DNA from: Entrophospora sp. SA101
Lineage: Eukaryota; Glomeromycota; Glomeromycetes; Entrophosporales; Entrophosporaceae
Assembly: GCA_958430865.1 (NCBI GenBank)
Contig: CAUDNR010002502.1
Span: 5,490-60,725, forward strand
Direction of reading: 5' to 3'
DNA: 55,236 bases
The notes under the pieces are model-generated. The model made no database searches, had not been told where the DNA came from, and was given only the letters and a program-made list of their open reading frames with translations. The position numbers were made by a program, and so were the translations under genes. Of this stretch, positions 34,067 through 45,213 are shown one piece after another. Numbering within the stretch: the stretch's first letter is position 1; the number at the start of each line of letters is the position of its first letter.

Positions 34067-35173
34067 GTAAATTATTTTATTTTTCTAATTATTTCAGATT
34101 TTTTAGATATTATTAATTATTATTGTTGTAATTAAATATTTTTTTTGTTATTTAGTTCAAAAATTATATAAAGTTTCATAATAAATATGTTATAATTCAT
34201 ATTTATGGATTAACGCAAGATCCAATTACAAAAGAATATATATTTGTAATGAGATATATGGAAGATGGAAATCTTCAAAATTATTTAACTAAAGATTTTA
34301 AAAATTTGAAATGGGAAATAAAAATTGAAATTCTTTTATATATTATTAAAGGTTTAAAGGCTATTCATGAAAAAGAAATTATTCATCATAATCTTCATAG
34401 TGGTAATATTCTTCAAAGTAGTTATGACCCATTTATTGCAGACTTAGGATTATCATGCTCAGCTAGTCAAACATCATCATCAGACAAAAATGATATATGT
34501 GGAGTATTACCATATATTGCACCAGAAGTTCTAAAAAAGAAACCACATACAAAAACATCAGATGTATACAGTTTTGGAGTTCTGATGTCTGTAGTATCAA
34601 CTGGCCAACAACCATTTAATAATTTGGCACATGATGAATATCTTGCAATGAATATATGTAAAGGTGCAAGACCTGGATTTTCAAACAATACACCAAAATT
34701 ATATATTGAACTAGCATTCAAATGCATGGATGCTAATCCAGATAAACGTCCAACTGCTGAAGAAATTTTTTTGATTATTAAGTTTTGGAGAGATTCACTT
34801 AATGATATTAAAATAAATAATAGTGCTGGATTTTATGGATACTCAAAAGAAAAGCATGATGAATTAAAATCAATTAGAAAGGAGTTTTATAAAATGAATG
34901 AAATAAAATTTGATCCTTCAACAATTACTACAGCAATTCATCCAAATGCAGTTTATACTAGCAGATTATTAAATTTTACAAACCTTCCCGAACCTGTGAA
35001 TTCCAATAAAGTAACAATTATTAGTAATAATAATGGTAATTATTAACATTCAATCATTGACTATTTTCATTTTTATTAAAATTAACAATATTTTATTAAT
35101 ATCCACTCATGATAAATATTTTGTAGATTCTAAACAAATTGATTTAGCTATACCAGATGACTTACCTGAATAA
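30621..35173 (+). CDS. Multi-N-lobe kinase-family protein: six zinc-knuckle/N-lobe modules plus one C-lobe, eight exons
   Basis: Exons 30621-31070, 31153-31677, 31758-32270, 32350-32868, 32952-33458, 33548-34066, 34156-35035, 35127-35173; 3960 nt, 1319 aa, no frame break. ATG at 30621; the frame extends to 30564 only with a GTG. Exons 1-6 each carry one module: YGECPTC...WCQ-x-CD (C-x2-C-x9-C-x2-C), LLTEGWTSGNETLDELIKS, LQWIPYNDLTNIEKIGEGGF, ISKATWLNG, VALKKLHNSQN and SDEFLNE. Exons 2-6 begin with NY-x2-F...YGLTQDP-x-TKEYIF and EYMEDGSLQDY (strands 4-5 and hinge), then return to the next zinc knuckle instead of continuing into a C-lobe. Exon 7 has the only C-lobe: IIHHNLHSGNIL (HRD changed to HHN, 1088-1090), DLG (1107-1109), APE (1133-1135), DVYSFGVLM, NPDKRPTAEE and the tail HPNAVYTSRLL. 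Modules 2 and 4 have DEGGFA and module 3 GEVGFA in the P-loop, module 1 VALLKKL, module 4 FLNQ; modules 5 and 6 look intact. Perhaps a scaffold or pseudokinase; biochemical role unknown. Confidence 0.88.
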
Positions 35174-35647
35174 GTTAAATCCTGTCACTTATTATGTATT
35201 AAATTATTTTTTATTTATCTGACTACTATAATAGTGATATTAAATATCTTGAGTAATGATATTATATAACTACTTTGGAATTTTTTTTTTCATTTTGAAA
35301 TTTGGATGACAAATATGCACACAAATAATTTTTTTGATAAAAAAATAAATATAATTTTTAATAATCATACATAATTGGAGTATTATTTAATTTTTTACCT
35401 TTTCAAATCAATATTTTCATCTCTTATAGCATTAACAAGTTGAAGTGATGTACTATCAATATATCATATAATATATATTATATTAGTGTTCCATGTTGCA
35501 ACCCAAAAAAGGAAACAAAATGGTTGTAAAGGTGATTGCAACCAGCAGTTGCAATCATTTTTATATGATGCAAAGGTAGTAGTAACCATCATCAAAAGTT
35601 GCAGCCAGTATCCTTAATATATATAATATATAAATAATTTATTAATA
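35174..35647. other. 3' flank of the multi-lobe gene
   Basis: AT-rich. Around 35500-35600 three or four related blocks of the form GTTGCAACC / GATTGCAACCAGCAGTTGCAATC / GTTGCAGCC form a small palindromic, GTTGCAA-rich patch. No gene. Confidence 0.4.
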
Positions 35648-35786
35648 CACAGGTAGACTCGATAAGTTGGTCCCTCGATAAGTCGGTTTTGGCCTAAGTC
35701 AGCCAAAAATTTTCAGCCCTTTTTTTCCCTATTTAAAATCCCTTGATAAGTCAGCCGACCTATATAAAGTCGCGATAACTTATAAG
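35648..35786 (+). mobile_element. Terminal end of a pogo/Tigger-like DNA transposon, cut by the assembly gap
   Basis: After a TA dinucleotide (35646-35647) the sequence reads CACAGGTAGACTCGATAAG, followed by repeated subterminal words TCGATAAGTCGG, CTTGATAAGTCAGCC and CGCGATAACTTATAAG up to the Ns. A CAGGTAGACTCGATAAG-type end with repeated GATAAGT boxes is what I would expect of a Tc1/mariner superfamily (pogo/Tigger) terminal repeat, but no transposase or second end is present. The contig ends inside it. Confidence 0.45.
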
Positions 35787-35796
35787 NNNNNNNNNN
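35787..35796. other. Assembly gap (10 Ns)
   Basis: Ten N characters. Contig-scale order and orientation across this point depend on scaffolding; a repeat lies on each side. Confidence 0.99.
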
Positions 35797-37269
35797 TTCA
35801 TTCGAACTAATAGCTTGTTCTTTTCCTAAAACGCAAAAATAATAAATTCGTGCACCAGAAAATCTATTAAATTCATATATAAGATCGCTCATAAATCAAT
35901 AAATTATTAATTAAAATCCTCGGCAGACTAAAAAATACAATTACTATTACCGTGACAATGCAATCGGGGCTAGAACGTCATGTTTCTAAATATAGAACAA
36001 AATTACATATAAATATGCTTTAAATTCACTCAAAAAAAGTTTCTTCACACAAAATAATAACAACAACAACAACAACAACAACAATAATAATAATAATTAG
36101 TAAAGTATTAAATTATAAAAATACGAAAATGTTCAATTCATCCAAATTATCTATTATCTTCTTGGTCCTCGCAAGTGCTACATTATTCACTCATGCAGCT
36201 CCTACTAAAGCTGGGAATGAAATTACATTAGACGCTACCACCCTTTGCATTTACCTTCCTCCTGAAGCAGGAGGTGATATTGCTGGTCACGAAGACGATG
36301 CTGTACCATTCTGCAACACAACTACCCCTACAGGAGTAAAAGGAACAGTCAATCTTTTTCCTGACGGATTTATTGTATCATCACATTTCTCAACCGGAGA
36401 TGGATTCGTTCAATATACAGGCAAAATCAACCCATCTGCATACAGCTTGGATTCAAATGATGAAGGTGGTCAATACGACAGTGTAGGAGCTCCACCAGGT
36501 GCACAATGTGTGGGAAATGGTTTTGTAAAATTTGTGAACTTAATCGAACCAAAAGATGAACGTTTCTGTATCCGTTGCTGTTCTGATAAAAGCCAATGTG
36601 ATACTAGTAAGAGTACTGCTGGATGTCCAGATATCATCCCTGGTGATTACAGTTAAATCAATAGACTTTTTTAAATATATTAATTTAATTTTAATAGACA
36701 TTTTTATTATTTCTTTAAAGTATATTAATTTAATTTATTAGAACTTTTACTTATAAATAATATTATTTATTATTGGTTGGTTATTTATTGTGCGGTTAAA
36801 TAAATAAAGTATGTTTTTTTAAGGTATAAAAATGAATCATGACCAAAACTTAGTATCAAAACCCTCTTTTTCTCAGGGAATGGTTAAAGTCCCAATTTGG
36901 TAATAATTGTCTTGACTAAATAGTTTAGTCAGTTTGGCCAAATGCTTATTTAGGTTACCCTGATTTTTTTTATTAACACGAAATTTATAAATAAATGGCG
37001 CTCTCTATACTGTACAAAATCTGCAGATAAATTAGATAAATTTCATATTAATAATATTTGGTTAGCGTGCACCCGTTGAATTTTACCAAACTCTTATTAA
37101 CATTAATGAAACAGGAATAAATCAACAAGTCCCAAATGAAGAGCAATAATAATGACGATGCTGATAATGATATAACTGAGGCGATTCCTCCTCTCACCCA
37201 CCTGTATTTACGTAAAGATAGATGCCTTTGTTGGCAATAGAAAAAATCAAATTATACTTTGAACAACAA
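35797..37269. repeat. Inverted copy of the secreted-protein locus (1473 bp)
   Basis: Exact or near-exact reverse complement of 38150-39622 (coordinates sum to 75419) and of 8839-10311. It starts at the first base after the Ns and stops matching at 37269/37270 (...AACAACAA then ATGG against TCAG). With 38150-39622 it forms a large palindrome around an 880-bp spacer. Confidence 0.92.
36129..36656 (+). CDS. Small secreted cysteine-rich protein (copy 2, inverted)
   Basis: Same 175-residue translation as 9452-9979, here on the plus strand, with its 5' microsatellite (36052-36098) and about 330 bp of upstream sequence back to the N gap. Signal peptide 1-23, eight cysteines, CIRCC core. The flanks suggest an intact promoter at least as far as copy 1 is conserved. 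Confidence 0.8.
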   Translation: MFNSSKLSIIFLVLASATLFTHAAPTKAGNEITLDATTLCIYLPPEAGGDIAGHEDDAVPFCNTTTPTGVKGTVNLFPDGFIVSSHFSTGDGFVQYTGKINPSAYSLDSNDEGGQYDSVGAPPGAQCVGNGFVKFVNLIEPKDERFCIRCCSDKSQCDTSKSTAGCPDIIPGDYS

Positions 37270-37779
37270 ATGGTGCTTTTGATTAAAGAAAAAAAAAAGT
37301 ATTTATTGATCTATGTGAAATTTTTGCACAAGAATCTCAGAAGGAAAGTCACTACAAAATATAAAATGGCAATCTACAAATTTTTTAACAATATTATCAA
37401 GTGCTAGTCCACAAGCATATTGTTTGTTTCGAGAAAATCTTGCAGGAAAGATCATTAAATAAATATCAATCTCAAAAAACATGTTACTATTTTTAAATTT
37501 AATGCAGAATCGCCTTTATACCAATTGTCACCATTGCAAGTATTTTAACAGTATATCCAGTAATTAAAGGAGGATCTATATACCTTTGCATTAATTAATT
37601 CTAAAATTCACCTTGTTACTAACTACAGGAAATTATCATTTTTATGCAAAAGAACCAATAACTGATGTTGGTATCATTTCAAATGTTTCCTGTAAATTAT
37701 ATATTGATCCTTAAAATAATATTTTTATTCAACAAATGAAGATGAACATGAATTGTTCTCACATTTATTATCTTGGTGA
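37270..37779. other. Unique spacer between inverted arm and duplication copy 2
   Basis: Sequence not found elsewhere in the window. The plus strand shows short coding-like scraps (FAQESQKESHY near 37320; SASPQAYCLFRENLAGKIIK near 37398; KEPITDVGIISNVSCKLYID near 37647) in different frames, suggesting a decayed gene; none is long enough to name. 37738-37774 is a diverged match to 8375-8411. Confidence 0.35.
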
Positions 37780-38762
37780 ATTTAAAATTTATAAAACTCT
37801 AACCGATGAAAAATTTTTAGCATTGTTTAAATATTTAAATAAAATGTTCTAAGGAGCTTCATAGGTAAAATTACAACAATTTTGGATGAAAATTTCAGGG
37901 TAAACTTTCTGGGGGTCCTGATAGAGTGTAATCATTGTCACATGATCATTAATTATGAATAAAATTGCATTATTGGCTGAAACCCGTGTATGATAGCATG
38001 TCGCCCAATATATAAACAATCTTTTAAAATATAAAAATTATTTTATTTATTCATATAATCATCAACTTTTGCTTGTTCTTTGAATTAATATTTTTTTAAA
38101 TATTTCTTATTAATCTCAAATCATTATCTATTAAATGTGATTTGTCTGATTGTTGTTCAAAGTATAATTTGATTTTTTCTATTGCCAACAAAGGCATCTA
38201 TCTTTACGTAAATACAGGTGGGTGAGAGGAGGAATCGCCTCAGTTATATCATTATCAGCATCGTCATTATTATTGCTCTTCATTTGGGACTTGTTGATTT
38301 ATTCCTGTTTCATTAATGTTAATAAGAGTTTGGTAAAATTCAACGGGTGCACGCTAACCAAATATTATTAATATGAAATTTATCTAATTTATCTGCAGAT
38401 TTTGTACAGTATAGAGAGCGCCATTTATTTATAAATTTCGTGTTAATAAAAAAAATCAGGGTAACCTAAATAAGCATTTGGCCAAACTGACTAAACTATT
38501 TAGTCAAGACAATTATTACCAAATTGGGACTTTAACCATTCCCTGAGAAAAAGAGGGTTTTGATACTAAGTTTTGGTCATGATTCATTTTTATACCTTAA
38601 AAAAACATACTTTATTTATTTAACCGCACAATAAATAACCAACCAATAATAAATAATATTATTTATAAGTAAAAGTTCTAATAAATTAAATTAATATACT
38701 TTAAAGAAATAATAAAAATGTCTATTAAAATTAAATTAATATATTTAAAAAAGTCTATTGAT

Positions 38763-39290
38763 TTAACTGTAATCACCAGGGATGATATCTGGACATCCAG
38801 CAGTACTCTTACTAGTATCACATTGGCTTTTATCAGAACAGCAACGGATACAGAAACGTTCATCTTTTGGTTCGATTAAGTTCACAAATTTTACAAAACC
38901 ATTTCCCACACATTGTGCACCTGGTGGAGCTCCTACACTGTCGTATTGACCACCTTCATCATTTGAATCCAAGCTGTATGCAGATGGGTTGATTTTGCCT
39001 GTATATTGAACGAATCCATCTCCGGTTGAGAAATGTGATGATACAATAAATCCGTCAGGAAAAAGATTGACTGTTCCTTTTACTCCTGTAGGGGTAGTTG
39101 TGTTGCAGAATGGTACAGCATCGTCTTCGTGACCAGCAATATCACCTCCTGCTTCAGGAGGAAGGTAAATGCAAAGGGTGGTAGCGTCTAATGTAATTTC
39201 ATTCCCAGCTTTAGTAGGAGCTGCATGAGTGAATAATGTAGCACTTGCGAGGACCAAGAAGATAATAGATAATTTGGATGAATTGAACAT
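38763..39290 (-). CDS. Small secreted cysteine-rich protein (copy 3)
   Basis: Identical translation to 9452-9979 in the same orientation relative to the duplicated segment; ATG at 39290. Faces copy 2 (36129) tail to tail across the spacer. See copy 1 for domain description. Confidence 0.8.
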   Translation of the reverse strand: MFNSSKLSIIFLVLASATLFTHAAPTKAGNEITLDATTLCIYLPPEAGGDIAGHEDDAVPFCNTTTPTGVKGTVNLFPDGFIVSSHFSTGDGFVQYTGKINPSAYSLDSNDEGGQYDSVGAPPGAQCVGNGFVKFVNLIEPKDERFCIRCCSDKSQCDTSKSTAGCPDIIPGDYS

Positions 39291-42200
39291 TTTCGTATTT
39301 TTATAATTTAATACTTTACTAATTATTATTATTATTGTTGTTGTTGTTGTTGTTGTTGTTATTATTTTGTGTGAAGAAACTTTTTTTGAGTGAATTTAAA
39401 GCATATTTATATGTAATTTTGTTCTATATTTAGAAACATGACGTTCTAGCCCCGATTGCATTGTCACGGTAATAGTAATTGTATTTTTTAGTCTGCCGAG
39501 GATTTTAATTAATAATTTATTGATTTATGAGCGATCTTATATATGAATTTAATAGATTTTCTGGTGCACGAATTTATTATTTTTGCGTTTTAGGAAAAGA
39601 ACAAGCTATTAGTTCGAATGAATATTGATGATTTTAATTTTACATCAATTAAAGTTAATAAACAATTCTATAAATAATTTCTCATTGATAATTTCTTTCA
39701 ATGCACAAATAAACTTTTTGAAAACGGGTCCATAAATTATACATGTAATATGAAGAATACCTGATAACTTGGATTTCCATCTATTAAAAATTCATTTCAT
39801 TACGCCTATTTTTAGATATTTTGACTAATTTATTATAGCAACAATCGGTCAAATGCTAAAAACAAAAATGTTAACCAATAATTTTTATTGCTTGGCAAGC
39901 ATAGTGGAAGTTTGTTGTTACACGAAATGTTATACAGGACCCATTGCTCCTGAAACTTCACCAATATATAGTTGTTGTCTCTCTAAATCGGAGATTAAGT
40001 TCAGATCCAATTCAAATCCAATTTATCACTTACTTTTTATTGCCAGAATGTTTGTCGTGTATTGTAAAGTTACATTGCACAATATAAAAAATTAGTGGAA
40101 CATTTCAAATCTTATATACAGGACTTTCCTAATTTGGAAGTGGGCATATGATCTGCATGATTTTATAGAACCTGAATTAGCAAGGGCCAACGCAGATCAT
40201 AGGTGCCATCTTCAAATTAGGAAGGTCCTGAGTATTCAGCCACAGGACCAGTCCTGTATATAGGGTTTACAATTAAAAAAAATGAACTAATTCGTATAAC
40301 AAATTTTTTTTCATGGAATATTTTTTTTACATGTTAATAATATATTGATTTATTTATATGATTTATTTCCTTTTATAATAAATAAAAAGTTCTTTACAAC
40401 AAAAAGTTTAACGAACATATTACATCAAAAGAAGATTTGGTCGTGAGCATAACACTCAATTTAAAAAGACAAAGCTGAATTGAATGATGGCGGTTTTTTA
40501 AGAACACAACACGTGGATCACATAATATTTCAAATTTTTTAACTTTTGAGTAAAGAATTTGATTTGCGGTGACCTCCTCATTGCCGACTAGTGTATTACT
40601 GCCGAATATTTGTAGGTAGGGAGAATGGAAGCAGGCTTGCAACAATTCTTCCTATTCTGCCACCAAAGAAATACTCAATTTAGAAATCTCTACGATCATT
40701 GTTGTTGTTGTTGTTATTATTGGTGTAGAAGGCTTTAAAGGAGAAATCTTGGCAATTTTGTAAGCCGCGGTGCTACTACAAATGGTATTTCTCCCGAGAC
40801 AGGCTAAAGTCATAACTATTATATTATTTATTTATAATTTTTATAAAATATAAAGTGTGTTTGTGCGTGTGTAAGTCTTTTTTTTTTTTTTTACGCGAGT
40901 AAGGCTTTGCCACCATAAAAAAAAAAACAGGAACAAAAAATTCTATACTGTTTTTGATTAAAAGAAAGAATCAACGGAGATCTTTACTATACTAAAAAAC
41001 AATAATTTTGGAAAAAGATATTGTTATTGAAATAAATTTTCTTTGCATAAATCATGTGGATTGATTTCAGAAATTTACCTACCATCCAACAAAAACAAAA
41101 AATTCTTCCCAAAAATTGGGGTTGAAATGGTGATTTTTTACTAACTGTTCATATTCGCTTCTTTCTTACGAATTCAACGGAGAAGAGAAAAGAAGCTATT
41201 ATTTACAACGGGTTCAAGCTTAGATTTTCAAAAAAAGGAATTCAAAAAAAAAAAAAAAAAATCTAGCGAATGAAAATAAAAATTGCGACTACGCATACAA
41301 CAAAAAAGTTTACAGAGTCATAAGGTAATTATTTCTAGATAAACAGTAATTTTAATAAGAAAAATAGCAAGTAAAAGTTACACGCCAAGCTTTCATATAG
41401 CAAATAAATAATAGTAATAAAAGAACAAGTTTACAACCAGAAGCGTAACGTGACCTTTTGCTTTTTACGTATTGCACAACCATGCATGCTATTCTATGCG
41501 AGATCAAAAATTTAACATCACGTTAACATTAAATATTAAGTCTTTTTCGTCGTAAAAAGCAGTGATGGTGGCCGAAACTAGCACATAGTTTAGGCATTTA
41601 CGCATTTTTGATTTAGGCCTAATTTCGCGCGTGAAAATTTCTGACGAAATTGGCGAAACTTAAAAATTGCTTAAACTGTGGGGCGAATACTAAACTATGG
41701 TGAATTCCTAAAATGTGGGCGAAACTCCTGAGCTGTGAACAAAAATAAAACGGACAATTAAACCCTACTACTACTTTTTAATTTCCGATCACTAAAGTGT
41801 TTTATTAACATTAATAATTTATCTGTTTTATTACAAAACAAATCATTGTAAGAAATAATTTTATACCAACTTTCCTGTCTCTACTCTCAAGCAAGGCTCT
41901 GAATTATTATCAATACAGAATTATTTAATTACCCCATTGATTAATTAATAATTAAAAAAATCACTTGGTCAAAGAGTGACATTATTTTTAAAAATTATTT
42001 TTGTAATGATAAAAATGCGAGACTACATAGGCCACATGTTTGGCATATGATTGGACGGCACTTCGATAAATCCATTTTATTTGTCACAACATAAAACTTT
42101 GCTCATATCAAAAACAATTTAGACGCCCATATATAGTTATATCGACCAAGTAAATAAAAAAAAACTTTATAAATAAACAAATGGTTTCTAACATCATTAC

Positions 42201-45200
42201 AGTCAGTAATTTTTCTCTGGAACTTTACTTATTTAATGCCACAGACTTGGATATTTTTTTGTTTTTTTTTTAATGATCTTGCACCTGTTTTAAATAGATG
42301 TTGTCTCTTGTACGGAAAATAAAAAAATATATCTTCATATATTTTTTTGTCAATAATTTTTTATATGGTTCTATTTTTTCATCGAATCATTTATAGAGGT
42401 TTCATGAAATCTGATGTGTGGAATAATATCTTCTAACAACATTTTCGATTCTTTAAAATCATTATCGGCCCACTCGGAAATATTTTTTTTCTAACGTTTC
42501 TTTATCTTGTCCTATTCCCCATTGAATGACATTAATTCAGACCAAATAAACGCCTTCATTTATCAGCACCTACATTTAATGACCGGCATCAAGGTATCAA
42601 TTTCCGTTGCAGAATGCATTTTAATTTGCTCTTACAGTGCACAAGACTTGAGGCCTAACACTGCCACATGCAACCTTGACTGTAGACCATAACGTGTTTG
42701 CACCAGTACAAATCTACGTGGCGATGAGTCGAACTTTTTTCCTAGAAGTCGTTGAACATTCTGTCTTTTGATTTTGACTGCTTAAAAGTAGACGTCAATG
42801 TCATAAATGATGAGTATAAGAGATTAAATTTCTTTAAATCAAAAAGGTTTAAAAGAAATGCACAAACCTTGAATGAATTCTTTAACAACAAATTTTCTAT
42901 TCCGCTAGCTGATTTTTTAATTGAAATTTAATTGATGTGGTTGGATTTTTTTTTTTTTTGATTTTGGGTTGGCTTAATTGGGTACGAAATTCTGATTTGT
43001 GAATGAATATAATAATAATAAGAGGTTAAGTTTGGTCGAAAAAGAGAGAGAGAGAGAGGTTATGAAAAAAAAAACGTGGGAACGGCCGTTCTATTTATTT
43101 TTATTTTTAATCAATAAAATAGATTATTGTCTTGACCTAAGTGACATCGTTGTGTAAGTAAAAGGCACGAATCCTAACAAGATTAATTGATAATAATAAG
43201 GATGCAAGTTGAAAAGCGAAAATTGCATTATTTAAAGAATAACTTCATCATCACTAAACTCTAGTGATCGATTTATCGCGATTAAACAATAAAATAATTT
43301 CAGCATTCTTTGAAAGTGATAAAAATAGAAAACTAAATTAAAACCTACAAAAATATGTGCTGTCTTATGTGCTATGTAAAGTTCGTTCTAAGTACCACCA
43401 ATATTGATCAACCTATGTTGCTTCAAACTTAGACACTAAATACAACTCAAGCACATTATTAATGTTACTGCGTATTACTATTACGCGTAATTAACTAACT
43501 TCAAAAGTCAAAAACATCAATTTAACACAACTCATATGCAATGTAAAGACAATTTGATTATATGAAATGTAATGATAATAAAAGAAGAGGAATTTTTATT
43601 TTGAAAATAAAATTTCTAATTCAAATTATAGCATTTATAAATTTCTCGTGATAATTATTCTTCTTGCAATATACACACAATGATATAATAGTTCTTTATT
43701 ATCATTATTACTATTGCTGCTTGTATCAAGTGTTTTACTTGTATCAAGCGCTTTTACTTTGTCAAGTGGTTTTACTTATTTCAAGGGCTTTTACTTTAGT
43801 CAAATCGTCAAAATGGTGCTGATGAGAAACTATCTTTAGTCAATACTTTAGTTACGTCATATATCATTAATTATTTTTACTATTATTTACTATTGTTATT
43901 ATAATATCCCTCCATTATTATTATTATTTAACGGTTCGAATAAGGTTTATTCGAATAAAACAAATAAAATGAATAAATTTGAATAATTACTTTGTCCTGC
44001 AACGAGTATTGTAAAAAAAATTTTTTTTTTGAGCAAATATATGTTATTTGTCATTCTAAGTACTAAATTAATGCAGATGGACAAGTGTCCGTGTCATTAA
44101 ATTCTGCGAGAAATTTTTTTTAGCTGGCCAAGAACTTGGATAAATTTTTTATGAATTAATTTTACTAGGCAAGTAATATATTTTTATGAATTCATTAAAA
44201 ATCATTTGTTTTTTATATTTTTACCGTCTATTTCTTTTGTAAATAAATCCCAGTTGGTTAAAAACTTCTCAGATGGTGCTAAGCTTGCCGGTATTGATTG
44301 CTACCGCCATCATTGTTGTTATTGTTAATATTATTATTATATCTCTCAATTCGCCGCCATTGTCTTTATTTCTTTGTTTGATAAAAGTGCCTTGGTAACA
44401 ATTGTGGAGCATTGGTAAAAACCCACATTTATTTGCATGCGCCAATAATATAAATAAAATAAAATTCTACCGCACCCCAAACTTTTGGCTCCAAACATTA
44501 GTGAGCAAACAAGCAAGATTAGTAACATTGGTTAACTAGCGAGTGTTAACAACGATTAGTAACATAATTTGCTTTTAGTGAGTAAGCAAAGGTTTGGACT
44601 AATTAACGTTGGCTAAATGAAGTATTGTCCAAAGGTTAATTGGGAATACTGGTAGTATTGTTGCAATTGTAAAGCTGTTAAACAAGCTACTTGTGTTGTT
44701 TTGCAAGTAAACCAAAATGAGCTTGCAATTGGCCAATGAATGTAAATAAGGAAAACAACTGAAATAAATCAATCACAAGGGAATAAAAGGAACTTTATAG
44801 CATTGTAAAAGGCCACCTTTATTTATTTACATTTATCTGGTACCATTCAGTGTGCTCACAGACTTGTCTAGGTGCAGTAATCAAGAACCAAAATAAATTC
44901 ATAAACTAATTAATTGACAAGAATTGAATTATTTGCAATTAACTGACAAGAGTAGTCCCAAAGTTAAGCCATAAAATTGTTATCACAATATCACCATTTA
45001 ACAAGAATCAAAAAACTGTAAAAAGTTTATTATTATAATTTAGTTTTAAAAATAAAATAAAGATAAAATAAAAAGAAAGATAAATAATTATAATGAATAA
45101 ATTTATATTGTTACTAAAATTTAATTCATTAATTAATATTGTTAGTAATAATTAATAGATAGTAATTTCCAATTGATCAATAATGAAAATATTATTCGTC

Positions 45201-45213
45201 TTTTGTTAACATT
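39291..45213. other. Gene-free stretch of duplication copy 2 (counterpart of 9980-15901)
   Basis: Holds the same repeats as copy 1: microsatellite 39321-39365, repeat R3 about 40391-42102, repeat R2 about 42552-42857, (GA)n near 43042-43059, and minisatellite about 43721-43806. No gene recognised. Confidence 0.5.
40113..40262. mobile_element. MITE-like element, copy 2
   Basis: Duplicate of 10802-10951 with the same 12-bp inverted ends TATATACAGGAC / GTCCTGTATATA; carried along by the segmental duplication rather than by its own movement. Confidence 0.6.

Noticed and set aside
37222..37407. 61-codon plus frame at the end of the inverted arm
   Set aside because: It straddles the 37269 junction and starts with TTG; coding-like scraps near it are in other frames.
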